Below, piece after piece: positions 8,333 to 16,883 of a stretch of 64,000 nt of DNA; positions within the stretch are counted from its first letter, which is position 1; every line of letters begins with the position of its first letter. The stretch comes from an uncultured Acetatifactor sp. (GTDB lineage Bacteria; Bacillota; Clostridia; Lachnospirales; Lachnospiraceae), in assembly GCA_910584435.1 (NCBI GenBank), contig CAJUAP010000016.1, positions 1-64,000 of the forward strand. The letters are read 5' to 3'. Made by a program: the position numbers and the translations under genes. Below the pieces are notes generated by a model. The model did not search any database and was not told the DNA's origin. It saw nothing but the letters and a program-made list of their open reading frames with translations.

Positions 8333-8899
8333 TCATTTTGCAATATCCGCCAGATTTCCTTTATATGCCTGCATCTCAATACCAAACAATCCTCTTACTG
8401 TAAACGCTATTTCGCTGTATATGGATGTTGATTCTATTAAAATGCCATTTGGCGCAGATATATTCCCCAATTCCCCCGTCCATGATGTCATAAAACCATT
8501 TTCATCATACTGATACACCGTCACTTGATTACCGTCCACATTATATACAGTATAATTTATAATCCGCACACATCCTTGTATGATCCCCCCTGTCCGTCCT
8601 TCCCAGGCATCGTTCAAATTCAGATTTCCCTTGACTGCCTGTCGGTATCGCTGATATGCCTCATAGGAATTTCCAACCAGAATTTTATGTGTTCTTCCAT
8701 ATTCCTTCAAATCCACTACCGCTGAAGCCAGATTAGACGCCGCCAATGTATCTTCCAGGTACAATGCGGTGGTTCTGTAAAGCTCCATCTGCAGCAGCAC
8801 ACAAAGAAATACTCCTAAAAACAGGATGGAAAACAGTCCCTGTGTACATCCAATCTGTCCCTTTTCCCTTCTAATACCCTCTGCCCCCTTCCAGCACAT
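8333..8899 (-). CDS. TadE/TadF-like minor pilin
   Basis: About 188 residues with an N-terminal hydrophobic helix after GQIGCTQGLFSILFLGV and an ELYRTTALYLEDTLAASNLA segment, the usual layout of TadE-type pseudopilins. The remainder is a soluble domain with no recognised motif. The start is uncertain: ATG 8899 is used here with weak GGGAAAA, while GTG 8914 is an alternative. Neighbours on both sides are pilus genes. Confidence 0.6.
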   Translation of the reverse strand: MCWKGAEGIRREKGQIGCTQGLFSILFLGVFLCVLLQMELYRTTALYLEDTLAASNLASAVVDLKEYGRTHKILVGNSYEAYQRYRQAVKGNLNLNDAWEGRTGGIIQGCVRIINYTVYNVDGNQVTVYQYDENGFMTSWTGELGNISAPNGILIESTSIYSEIAFTVRGLFGIEMQAYKGNLADIAK

Positions 8900-9075
8900 A
8901 TTTTTTCCCGGCACTCTTTCTGTACCATATACTTGTGCCGCCAGAAGAGAACAACGCCATCTCTTTACGCGGCACAGACAATCAAATACTCACAGCATTC
9001 ACCAATTTGCTCAAGCCAATCTTTGACCGGCTTTAAGCGCGGCACTTGGCTCATTGCTCACGGAAATAAATGAAC

Positions 9076-9432
9076 TTAATGCTTTGCCGTAGACACTCTT
9101 TTTTCAGTAAATTCATAACCATTTCCCAATTTTCCCTGTATCTGCAGTACAATTGCCTCCCCATAGTCCACCTGTAGAACAGTGGTTCCGTCAAACCGCA
9201 GCTCTGTCACTCCGACTGCCTCCAATTCATTGCCAAGAGCTGCTCGGTCAGACTCCGTAAGCATCCCCACTGTTTCCATGCGCAGAATATATTTTCTTGC
9301 AATTTGGCTTACTTGTGTCTTCTGATGAATCAGTCCGGCACTGTCAAGATACGCCAGCATCACTACAGTCATTGCCAGCAGACATATCCCTGAGATCATC
9401 AGTTCCCCTATATTTCCTCCCTCCCGTTTCAT
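9076..9432 (-). CDS. DUF4320-like/TadE-like pilus protein
   Basis: A 118-residue protein opening MKREGGNIGELMISGICLL, one N-terminal membrane helix and a short soluble part, as in DUF4320 or TadE-like proteins of clostridial Flp loci. GGGAGTAAGG precedes the ATG. Its start overlaps the stop of the preceding pilin gene (ATGA overlap at 9429-9432), which indicates co-translation. Confidence 0.6.
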   Translation of the reverse strand: MKREGGNIGELMISGICLLAMTVVMLAYLDSAGLIHQKTQVSQIARKYILRMETVGMLTESDRAALGNELEAVGVTELRFDGTTVLQVDYGEAIVLQIQGKLGNGYEFTEKRVSTAKH

Positions 9433-9665
9433 TGCCTTACTCCCGTCAGAATATTCTTCGCCTCTACCGTCATGGAATCCACCAATGTGCCAATGAAATC
9501 GGACAATTTGTTCTTCATCACAATGCACAGCAGCAACGCAATAATGCACAATCCCACTGTCACCAGAATTCCATCCAGTCCCGGCTCCTTTTTCATCCCT
9601 TTTTCCAGCAGACTTTCTACCGCCAGTTTTACACTTATCTCAAAAATTCTTACTTTATCTCTCAT
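9429..9665 (-). CDS. Flp-type pilin or pilin-like small membrane protein
   Basis: 78 residues: a charged N-terminus (MRDKVRIFEISVKLAVESLL), then GLDGILVTVGLCIIALLLCI as the single hydrophobic helix and a short amphipathic tail. Size and layout fit an Flp-like pilin, although the canonical Gly/Glu cleavage motif is not clear. GGAGGAGAGG precedes the start. It overlaps the next gene by 4 bases and lies downstream of tadC. Confidence 0.55.
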   Translation of the reverse strand: MRDKVRIFEISVKLAVESLLEKGMKKEPGLDGILVTVGLCIIALLLCIVMKNKLSDFIGTLVDSMTVEAKNILTGVRQ

Positions 9666-9860
9666 AATAATACCTCTCCTCCATATTTTTCTGTATGAAT
9701 TCTCTGATTCCTCTAACGTCATCCTGCGGATTCCGCGCAGTTGAAACCGAGCTCCCTCGAAGCACCCCATGTATGGATACAATGAAAGCTATAAAACCTG
9801 TCCGGAGAAACTGCGCAATCAGAATCCGCTCCCTGGCTGAACGAATAAACCTTATATGGA

Positions 9861-10697
9861 TTATAGTCCTGCGGCTGTTCCGAACATATAAGTCACACAG
9901 GCATACAACGCAATTCCCAATACCACAACCAATATGCCCAGTTGGTAAAAGGTAAGACTTCTTTCCAGCTTTCCCTTTTTCCGTTCCAGCACAGTTTCTT
10001 CCATATCTTTTATCTGCTCTCCGATATCCCCCAAAAGCTCTACTGCCTGTCCGGATTCTAATGCCTGAAGCATCGTAATACAAAGAGAATCCACATAGCG
10101 GTTATCAAATTTACATTGAAACTTATCAAGCGCTTCATAAATATCCGCCTTCATAACTATGTCACCAGCCAGCTCCAGCAGCGCACTTCTCAGCCTCTTT
10201 TCCCGTACACTTCCATAGCATTCCGACAAGGCATCCATCACATAAACCCCGGCCCGGATCTGGATTTCAAGTGCATGATAAACCAATTTCAATTCAGGAA
10301 GCAGCTTTTCATTATCTTTATTATTCAGGTACATCAGCAGACATGAAGGCAGATGAAACAGAACCCCTCCGGCAATCAGTCCATATTCCCAGGAAACAGC
10401 GGACAGTGCTGCCATTCCCGATGCTGCCAGGACAAACTGCATGGCAAGATACTTTTCTGCACTCATCCATTTACCATAATGAAAAGTTACGCCATTTTGC
10501 AGCAGCCATTTATCCTTTTTCTGATACCAGCTGCTGTTATTCCGCCTGTCCCTGAGCATTCCGGCGAACTCCTGATAAGCTGCCAGCAGCTTCTGCTGTG
10601 GATGTGCTTCTTCACAGAACACCTTTATCACTAAAAACATCAACACCGCCGCACAGACTGGCAGCAGCTTCAAACCACAGAAAATTGCTTCTTCCAC
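9861..10697 (-). CDS. tadC: Type II secretion F-domain protein, TadC-like
   Basis: 278 residues from a GTG start preceded by GGGAGG (6 nt). It has two N-terminal and two C-terminal membrane segments and the cytoplasmic F domain with LELKLVYHALEIQIRAG, then DALSECY and LLGDIGEQIKDMEE, as in TadC platform proteins. TadC with TadB forms the inner platform on which the TadA ATPase works. Separated from tadB by a 34-bp minisatellite. Confidence 0.8.
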   Translation of the reverse strand: MEEAIFCGLKLLPVCAAVLMFLVIKVFCEEAHPQQKLLAAYQEFAGMLRDRRNNSSWYQKKDKWLLQNGVTFHYGKWMSAEKYLAMQFVLAASGMAALSAVSWEYGLIAGGVLFHLPSCLLMYLNNKDNEKLLPELKLVYHALEIQIRAGVYVMDALSECYGSVREKRLRSALLELAGDIVMKADIYEALDKFQCKFDNRYVDSLCITMLQALESGQAVELLGDIGEQIKDMEETVLERKKGKLERSLTFYQLGILVVVLGIALYACVTYMFGTAAGL

Positions 10698-10746
10698 ATT
10701 ACACCTCCCTGTTATCCGCATTGCACTGATACAAGCTGTCAGTACG

Positions 10747-10962
10747 CATTTTCATTTATGGATGTCTGCTTTTCATATCCCGCTTTTCATCATGGATATC
10801 TGCTTTTCATATCCCGCTTTTCATCATGGATATCTGCTTTTCATATCCCGCTTTTCATCATGGATATCTGCTTTTCGCATCCCGCTTTTCATCATGGATA
10901 TCTGCTTTTCGCATCCCGCCTTTCATCATGGATATCTGCTTTTCATATCCCGCTTTCAATCA
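10747..10962. repeat. 34-bp minisatellite between tadB and tadC
   Basis: Six units at a strict 34-bp period (ATGGATATCTGC at 10758, 10792, 10826, 10860, 10894, 10928), unit containing CTTTTCATATCCCGCTTTTC. The last unit includes the tadB stop codon. As 34 is not a multiple of three, the open frames across it are artefacts. Confidence 0.9.
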
Positions 10963-11897
10963 TGTATTCTGCGCATCTGACCTGCAAACAGTACACCTAT
11001 CACTGCCAGAACCGCCAGACCTGCTCTTCCCGGCAATGTGGAAGCCAACAACCATACTGCAGGCTTTTGCACCAGAAACCCCACCGCTGCCAGAACCGCC
11101 AGTGATAACATTAACAGCAGAGCCATATTAATCAGCCCTTCCCTCAGCATTCCTTTTCGCTCCTGTGAAATTCGCAGATATTCCCTAAGACTTCTCCTGC
11201 TGCTGTTTACCAGCATTGTAAAATCGGCACAATAGCGAATGCTGACCTCCATGTTCCTGGCCAATTCCCTGAATTGCGGATGTTCAATTTTCTCAGCCAT
11301 GGACAATAGTGCCAAACTGGTATCCCCGGTAATCTGCGCCTCATAATAACAGGCTTCCAAAACCCCCTTAATGGGTTCCTCCATGTATCTGCTTACCTGC
11401 AGGAATACACTTGTAACCTCTCCTGCCGTAATACTGTAATTCCCCAGGAAATCCAACAATTTCATCATATGCTCATTCACCGCCCTCAAATTCAATGCTC
11501 TCAGATACTGAAGCAGCAGAAACTCTCCCATAATCCATGCTGCTGTCCCCATCAATCCTGCCGGAATTCCATATACTGCAGTGAGTACTGCCAAAAGCAA
11601 TGCCGCCACCGCCATACTTCCCACCATCCAAATCTCCGCCGTCAGCTTTGGATACCGCAGCTTCATGCCGCTATAGCAGAGTTCTCTCTCCAGTGCAGCC
11701 CACAAGGTATTTTCCTGCTGCAGAGTCAATAACTGCCTTCTGCTGTCCAATGCCCTCTGCCTTGCAGAAATTTCCATATCCCACCTGGTCTGCCGCAGCA
11801 GTTCCTTCATATGCTCCAATAATCTAAGCTCATAGAAAAGCATAAAAAAACCAAAAAATAAACTGCCGAAAATCATCAAAGTAAAAGCTGCCTTCAT
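10956..11897 (-). CDS. tadB: Type II secretion F-domain protein, TadB-like
   Basis: 313 residues with N-terminal and central membrane helices and an F domain containing LLDFLGNYSITAGEVTSVFLQ, EACYYEAQITGD and QFRELARNMEVSIRYCAD. It is the partner of TadC in the pilus platform. The start ATG overlaps the end of tadA (4 bases at 11894-11897), so the two are translationally coupled. Confidence 0.82.
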   Translation of the reverse strand: MKAAFTLMIFGSLFFGFFMLFYELRLLEHMKELLRQTRWDMEISARQRALDSRRQLLTLQQENTLWAALERELCYSGMKLRYPKLTAEIWMVGSMAVAALLLAVLTAVYGIPAGLMGTAAWIMGEFLLLQYLRALNLRAVNEHMMKLLDFLGNYSITAGEVTSVFLQVSRYMEEPIKGVLEACYYEAQITGDTSLALLSMAEKIEHPQFRELARNMEVSIRYCADFTMLVNSSRRSLREYLRISQERKGMLREGLINMALLLMLSLAVLAAVGFLVQKPAVWLLASTLPGRAGLAVLAVIGVLFAGQMRRIHD

Positions 11898-13069
11898 TTA
11901 TAATCCCTTCCGTATATCTTATGATAAGTTAAATTCTTCTGTCCTTCCTCCCAGCCGCTGCATTCATAGATTTCTTTGACACGATAATGCTCCATAAATA
12001 TAAGCGTCTTAAAACAATCCATCATTTTCATTAGTTCATTTCTGGAATACCTGCTTTCATACATTGCATAATCCACCAGCTTGTCCGGCGCCTTGTCAGC
12101 GGAAGGTGCATGAATGGTCGCCGCACAGAGCTGTCCTGTATAAGCGGCATTGATCAAATACATTGCCTCAGCGCCCTTTATCTCTCCGATAATAAAGAAA
12201 TCCACATCCATGGTCAGACCTGCAATGCTGATCTCTTCCAGTCCATAACTGACCTGCTGCTCCCCTGTTCCCGGCAGGGAATGAAGGAACATCATATCCG
12301 GATGATATTTTGTTGTCAGCTCATCCGCCTGCTGCGCCACCAACACTGCCATATTATCGGGAAGCGTCTCCTTCAAAGCATTCAAAAGCGTGGTTTTTCC
12401 GGAAGAATTACCCCCGCAGATCAGCGTTGAGCCCTCGCGGAATCTGCCGACCAGCAGCTCCGCAATTTCCCTGTCCATCATATTCTGTTCAATCAGCTCT
12501 TTCATTTGGGGAAAAGTCCTGGGTACTTTTCTGATACACAGATAAGGTTCATTGTAGGTATTTACCAACGGCATGGAAAGCGTGAATCTCAAAATGAAAT
12601 CCGGATGGCTCTCATTGTCCGTAAACCTTTGAATGGCATTCAGATTGGATATATTGACTTGATTTCTGGTTGCGATATAGTCGATGAATTGCCTGTATTC
12701 CCTGGCAGAGGAAAATGCAACCTTTGAAGCCATCCTCTGTCCCTTCCGCTTAATGCGGATATTGTCATAACCCACTACCCTGATGTCGGAAATCGTTTTG
12801 TCATCAATCAGCACGGATAATCTGGAATACCCGAAAATATACTGTTCAAAAGCATCCAGCAATGCTTTCGCCTGCTTTCCGGTCAGCGTATAATAAGCTG
12901 CAATGTGATATGCGGCCTCTTCCAGAAAAGCTTCTTTTGTAAGCTGTCCTTTTTTCATCTGCATCAATGATTGCTGTTTTCCGGTGGTATAATCCTCTAC
13001 CAGCTGCTGCAGCAAATCCTCTTCCGCGACAACATTTTCATTTTTAATACGGCTATCCCTCCCTTCCAT
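11894..13069 (-). CDS. tadA: Tad pilus assembly ATPase (TadA/CpaF-like)
   Basis: Secretion ATPase that powers Flp pilus assembly. It shows the N-terminal domain (IFGYSRLSVLIDDKTISDIRV), the conserved RFTLSMPLVN, Walker A GGNSSGKTT, Walker B region VDFFIIGEIKGAEA and the GQLCAATIHAPSADKAPDKL segment. The start is uncertain: the frame extends to 13198 but that part is not family-like; ATG 13069 is used, without a clear ribosome site, and GGGAGGG a little downstream could serve a non-ATG start. First gene of the pilus locus; no promoter is obvious upstream. Confidence 0.85.
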   Translation of the reverse strand: MEGRDSRIKNENVVAEEDLLQQLVEDYTTGKQQSLMQMKKGQLTKEAFLEEAAYHIAAYYTLTGKQAKALLDAFEQYIFGYSRLSVLIDDKTISDIRVVGYDNIRIKRKGQRMASKVAFSSAREYRQFIDYIATRNQVNISNLNAIQRFTDNESHPDFILRFTLSMPLVNTYNEPYLCIRKVPRTFPQMKELIEQNMMDREIAELLVGRFREGSTLICGGNSSGKTTLLNALKETLPDNMAVLVAQQADELTTKYHPDMMFLHSLPGTGEQQVSYGLEEISIAGLTMDVDFFIIGEIKGAEAMYLINAAYTGQLCAATIHAPSADKAPDKLVDYAMYESRYSRNELMKMMDCFKTLIFMEHYRVKEIYECSGWEEGQKNLTYHKIYGRDYK

Positions 13070-13384
13070 TGAAATATGGCTTCGGCGCCAGTGCACTTGA
13101 TCACCCAAATCCCCCTTATGTATTGCAATAACCGGCCGGATTCTAATCACAAGAAGCCCCCAAATATGATTTTCCCACCAAGCGCCAAAATAAAGCATCT
13201 CTCAGAATACCGATTCCTGCAAAACATTAAAACTAACGGATACTGCGGCTGATACTGCCTGAACATTTTGAATAAATTGAAGTAAAAATACTGAATACTT
13301 AACCGTCGCGACTTACCTGCTAAGTAATTAATAATTTACACCCATTGCCGTGAAATGTCAATACCCGAAATTATTTTTTTCAGG

Positions 13385-13440
13385 TTGTACTTAGAGACAA
13401 TTTATGGTACAATATTGACACGGAAATACATTGTGTCAAC
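13385..13440 (+). promoter_or_regulatory. Promoter with abutting GTTGACAC-type palindrome (copy B)
   Basis: TTGTAC (13385-13390), 17-bp spacer, TACAAT with an upstream TG (13408-13413), then ATTGACAC, 11 bases and GTGTCAAC ending at 13440. The layout equals copies A and C. It points to the 38-residue peptide gene and, beyond it, the two-component genes. Confidence 0.7.
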
Positions 13441-13452
13441 TTCTGATTCCAT

Positions 13453-13468
13453 ATGCGCTGAAGCGCAT
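13453..13468. repeat. ATGCGCT-GA-AGCGCAT hairpin after the operator
   Basis: A perfect 7-bp stem with a 2-nt loop. A related GTGCTGAAGCGCA follows copy C of the palindrome near 23325, so the similarity between loci extends past the palindrome. Confidence 0.55.
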
Positions 13469-13523
13469 GAAGAGCTTATGAATGCCGAAGCAGATGTTTA
13501 TCCAGTAGAGGGAGGTATTGATA

Positions 13524-13640
13524 ATGGGTTTTATGTTATTAGCAGGGGGTTTGTTAATTGTAATTATTGCAGTGATTGTTGCCGTGGTATCCAGCGTGGT
13601 TTCTGCGGTTGCCGCAGAAACCGACGAAATCGACGCATGA
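13524..13640 (+). CDS. 38-residue membrane/secreted peptide
   Basis: ATG with a strong ribosome site (GGGAGG, 8 nt). The product starts MGFMLLAGGLLIVIIAV, is hydrophobic to about residue 31 and ends with an acidic tail AETDEIDA. The SAVA stretch near 27-31 could act as a signal peptidase site, or the whole may be a small membrane anchor. A promoter/operator lies 85 bp ahead. Downstream on the same strand are a small acidic protein, an AgrA-like regulator and an AgrC-like kinase, so a peptide-signal role is plausible but unproven. A perfect hairpin lies inside its 3' coding part. No known family is recognised. Confidence 0.65.
   Translation: MGFMLLAGGLLIVIIAVIVAVVSSVVSAVAAETDEIDA
13598..13622 (+). 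repeat. Perfect 11-bp hairpin inside the peptide gene
   Basis: GGTTTCTGCGG and CCGCAGAAACC with loop TTG, within codons for the end of the hydrophobic part. No T-run follows, so a simple terminator is unlikely; it may affect translation or mRNA stability. Confidence 0.6.
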
Positions 13641-13752
13641 CGAATTTCCTGTCGTCTGATATTTTTTACTCTCCTTTCGGAATCGTGCAGCTATGAAATA
13701 TGAGTTATCATTGTATTATCAATCAGAATTCTATTGAAAGAGGCGGGCAAAC

Positions 13753-14094
13753 ATGTCTGTATCATTATATTACACTGCAAAAAGGGAATATCCAATCACA
13801 AAGCAGGAGCAGGAAGCGTGTCTGAAAACTGCAGAGCATTATATTGATGAATATTCGTTGGGAGATATGTATGAAGGCTTCTGTATTTATGATAATGACG
13901 AAGCTTCTGAACAAAATGTTATTTTTGAAGGAGCCACAAAGCTGCCCCTTGACGAAGGGGAGGAACATTTTGGGGAAGTTCTTGACTATTGGGCAGATTG
14001 TTTACAGGAAATTATCGAAATTCTGCCCCATGCCCAATGGGATATTCATATTGACGATGCGGATATAACATCTCATTTCCAATATCCTGAATAG
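13753..14094 (+). CDS. Small acidic protein of unknown function
   Basis: 113 residues, with AGAGGCGGG ahead of the ATG. It is strongly acidic, has no signal peptide or membrane segment, and contains two DE-rich stretches (YDNDEASEQN, LDEGEEHFGE) and a Trp/His-rich end (QWDIHIDDADITSHFQ). I do not recognise a family. It lies between the 38-residue peptide and the two-component genes, so it may be part of that unit. Confidence 0.6.
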   Translation: MSVSLYYTAKREYPITKQEQEACLKTAEHYIDEYSLGDMYEGFCIYDNDEASEQNVIFEGATKLPLDEGEEHFGEVLDYWADCLQEIIEILPHAQWDIHIDDADITSHFQYPE

Positions 14095-14298
14095 AGCATG
14101 GGATTACAACTCATAATCCCGCCTGAACTGCTGCAATGCTCCCACACTTCCTGACCTGAACAGGGAATGGGATAACAGTTCAAAATATCAATTCTGACAA
14201 ACTGACTGTTGTAATCTCTGTCACCGGCAATGTCGCCGATCGGAGCAATTTCTGCTACAAAGTTTTCTTATTATTTATGCAAAAAGGATGTACTGCGC

Positions 14299-15042
14299 AT
14301 GTTAAACATAATATGGTGTGATGACGATCCGTTTATTCTGCATCTGGGCGCGGATCAGATAAATACTTTGATTGCATCACAGGGATGGGATGCAAAGATA
14401 GTCAGCCTGGCGTCCTGCAGTCAGGAATTATTTTCTTACATTAAAAGTAATCCGTCACAATACTTGGTTTTCCTTGATTTGGATTTCGGCAGAGGAAAGC
14501 TGAACGGCCTTGACATAGCGAGAGAATTACGCCGGACGGAAAGTGATTGTAAAATTGTCTTCACTACCAACCACAATGAAATGGCTATGGAGGTATTAAA
14601 AAGCGGTGTGGAACCCTTTGGATTTCTGGAAAAAAGCAGTGATATCTCAAAACTTTCCGAGGGAATCCGCAAGTATATCGCAATGCTGCTCAATGCAGCG
14701 AAACCAGGAGCGGCAAGTCCTGCGGAAACCATTCTCCTGAATGCCTGCATAGATGAAGAGATACCGGTTCTGCTCAGTGATATCGTTTATATTGAAACGG
14801 AAAAAAGTGTATCCCACGGAATCACCTACCATACCATAAATGGATCTGTCATTACTATTATCAGTACCCTGGATGCGGAACAGGAAAAACTGGGAGACGA
14901 TTTCCTCAGAGTGCATCGTTCCTATGTGGTAAACAAAAAACATGTATTGGGAATGAAAGAAGGCTTGATAAAATTATCCAGCCAGCAGGAAGTTCCCTGT
15001 TCCTTTCGATTGCGGAGCGAGGTAAAAAAGTGGATCGTATAA
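14299..15042 (+). CDS. LytTR response regulator (AgrA-like) of a two-component pair
   Basis: 247 residues from an ATG preceded by AAGGA. The receiver domain has the acidic cluster WCDDDP, the phosphoacceptor region VFLDLDFG (Asp60 or 62) and Lys in FLEKSSD. The LytTR domain follows, with SDIVYIETEKSVSHGI and LRVHRSYVVNKKHVLG. A 23-codon longer frame exists but lacks a ribosome site. It overlaps the kinase start by 13 bases. Likely target genes: its own cluster or the pilus genes, unproven. Confidence 0.87.
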   Translation: MLNIIWCDDDPFILHLGADQINTLIASQGWDAKIVSLASCSQELFSYIKSNPSQYLVFLDLDFGRGKLNGLDIARELRRTESDCKIVFTTNHNEMAMEVLKSGVEPFGFLEKSSDISKLSEGIRKYIAMLLNAAKPGAASPAETILLNACIDEEIPVLLSDIVYIETEKSVSHGITYHTINGSVITIISTLDAEQEKLGDDFLRVHRSYVVNKKHVLGMKEGLIKLSSQQEVPCSFRLRSEVKKWIV

Positions 15043-16514
15043 AAAAGAAAAAACTTTTTGCAGAATTGCTGTTATTGGCCTTCCTGCTGCTCATAGGCTG
15101 GAAAGTATGGATGCGCAGCCTCTACTATGCTATGTATATCAGTGAAATCTTACTGCTGACGGCAGTGCTGAAGCTGATACCCTTGCTGAAATTATCCGCC
15201 AATGATCTGGCCGCAGCCGCATTATGTATGCTGCTGAATCATATGATTTTACAGTTTCCCCTGTTTGGAAGCCCCAATTTATCAGACATTGCCCCCTTCA
15301 CATTTCTGCTTTTAATAGAACTGCTTGTGCTGATCAGGGGCATCCATCAGAGAAAAAGAGGCTATGGAATTGCTGTTGGATATGCGGTATTATGCTGCCA
15401 GGGTGTGCTCTGTATCTACCGGCAGTGGGAACGTATTGTTTTAGATTATTATCAGGCAAGAGAACGCCAATTCGGCTTTGCAGTCAAAGCATCGTGTCTG
15501 CTGATATGTATCATTTCTGCTGCCCTTCTTCTTCTCTTATGCCTCCGCAGCTGCAATGCCCTTATAAAAAAGACGCTGGCAAAGCTGGAAGAATACAGTG
15601 CCGTATATACGGAAATTGACCGCTCCATTCTATTGGTTTACTTCCTTACTCTGGGCACTCTGTCCATGAATGAGCTGGTGGACATGCTGATTCCCTTCCT
15701 GCCTGCAGATAACGAATTGCACCTGATTCCCTTCCAGCCTGCATACAGTACCTATGAAATTCCCCTGTTCTGGATAGGCTTCTCTGCAATGATGATTTTA
15801 ATACAGTTTATTTATATACGCCTTCTGATGAAAAGCATTTCGGTCAAAGAGAAAATGCGGTTACAGGAAAAGGATCTGCACCAGCTCGAAGAATATAATC
15901 AGGCGCTTGAAAAAAATATGGAAAACATGAAAGAAATCCGGCATGATATGAAAAACATGTTCCTTACCATGGGCGGATTTGTATCCAGGAGCAATGATGA
16001 AGAAATGAAAGCCTTCTATCAGGAAAATATCGTCCCTTTTGCCCGGCAGGAGCTGCTGAAGAATGACCTGTATGCGAAACTATCCTGCATACACAGCGAA
16101 AGCCTGAAATCATTTCTCTATTACAAAATCATGCAGGGAATTGAACAGCATGTATCTATCCATCTGCAGGTGCAGTCCGCGGATACGAACCCTGTCTATT
16201 GTATCGGCCAGGTAGATTTGATTCGTATTCTGGGCATTTTAATCGATAATGCGATAGAGGAAGCCGATACCTGCAGAGGAACCGTACATATTTCCATAAA
16301 GGAGACAGCAGGGGAATATCTTTTTTCCGTCAACAATACCGTTCGCTGTCAGAAAAAGGAACAAGGGATCACCGCCGGAACAACGGACAAGGGTCCGGGA
16401 CGCGGAAACGGACTTTTCATCGTGGAGAAACTGCTGGGAGAATATCAGAATGTACTTTTAAACTCCTATTTTAAGAACAATGAATTTGTACAATGTCTCA
16501 GAATAGAAAAATAG
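15030..16514 (+). CDS. GHKL sensor histidine kinase (AgrC/NatK-like)
   Basis: 494 residues. The N-terminal half holds about six to seven membrane helices, then a coiled linker (SVKEKMRLQEKDLHQLEEY), the H box EIRHDMKN with His305, and a GHKL ATPase with N box ILIDNAIEEAD and G box GRGNGLFIVEKL. This layout is that of peptide-sensing AgrC-type kinases that pair with LytTR regulators, as its overlapping upstream neighbour is. The signal is unknown; the 38-residue peptide at 13524 is a candidate. Confidence 0.87.
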   Translation: MDRIKKKKLFAELLLLAFLLLIGWKVWMRSLYYAMYISEILLLTAVLKLIPLLKLSANDLAAAALCMLLNHMILQFPLFGSPNLSDIAPFTFLLLIELLVLIRGIHQRKRGYGIAVGYAVLCCQGVLCIYRQWERIVLDYYQARERQFGFAVKASCLLICIISAALLLLLCLRSCNALIKKTLAKLEEYSAVYTEIDRSILLVYFLTLGTLSMNELVDMLIPFLPADNELHLIPFQPAYSTYEIPLFWIGFSAMMILIQFIYIRLLMKSISVKEKMRLQEKDLHQLEEYNQALEKNMENMKEIRHDMKNMFLTMGGFVSRSNDEEMKAFYQENIVPFARQELLKNDLYAKLSCIHSESLKSFLYYKIMQGIEQHVSIHLQVQSADTNPVYCIGQVDLIRILGILIDNAIEEADTCRGTVHISIKETAGEYLFSVNNTVRCQKKEQGITAGTTDKGPGRGNGLFIVEKLLGEYQNVLLNSYFKNNEFVQCLRIEK

Positions 16515-16883
16515 AGAGCACCCAAGAGCTTTCCTGCCTGAATATCAACGGGATTGCCCAAACGTACCTTCCGGGAACGTTTTGAGGCAGTCTCGCTTTT
16601 TTATAGGCAAAAATCAACAAAAAGACTGCAAAACGTGATAACATCACAACTATCAGCGCAATGACCAGCTGCCGCTCCATCTCATGGGACAGAACATCAT
16701 GCAGGATTCTTCCACTGCATCCAGCTCGTCAAATGTCATGTTCCACCTCATGGGGCAGAACATCATGCAGGCTGCGCCGACTCTTCGGAAGGCATCAAGC
16801 ACGCTGACTTTGTAGCGCAATTTTGGCTTCGCGGCAAAAGCTTTCTGAACTGTTACTCAATATCCACAAAAAGGAGACACACT
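16515..16883. other. Gene-free stretch after the kinase gene
   Basis: Contains a weak hairpin around 16560-16590 (AAACGTACC/GGGAACGTTTT) followed by CTCGCTTTTTTAT, possibly the kinase terminator; a 25-bp direct repeat CTCATGGG(A/G)CAGAACATCA at 16681 and 16747; a half copy of the CTGAACTGTTAC palindrome at about 16845; and the ribosome site AAAGGAGA for the next gene. Confidence 0.5.

Larger units (their letters stand above)
13199..13523. other. Divergent intergenic region upstream of tadA and the peptide gene
   Basis: Holds a promoter/operator for the plus-strand side (13385-13440), a hairpin at 13453-13468, and the ribosome site GGGAGG before 13524. On the minus side nothing promoter-like for tadA stands out. 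Confidence 0.6.

Noticed and set aside
10758..11131. Overlapping plus-strand frames with repeated MDICFSYPAF-like words
   Set aside because: Artefact of the 34-bp minisatellite seen in three frames and of the strand opposite tadB.
13355..13696. 113-aa frame covering the peptide region
   Set aside because: Lacks a ribosome site and runs through the operator; the 38-aa frame inside has a strong ribosome site.
16498..16680. 60-aa hydrophobic minus-strand frame after the kinase gene
   Set aside because: No ribosome site, overlaps the kinase end and a possible terminator.
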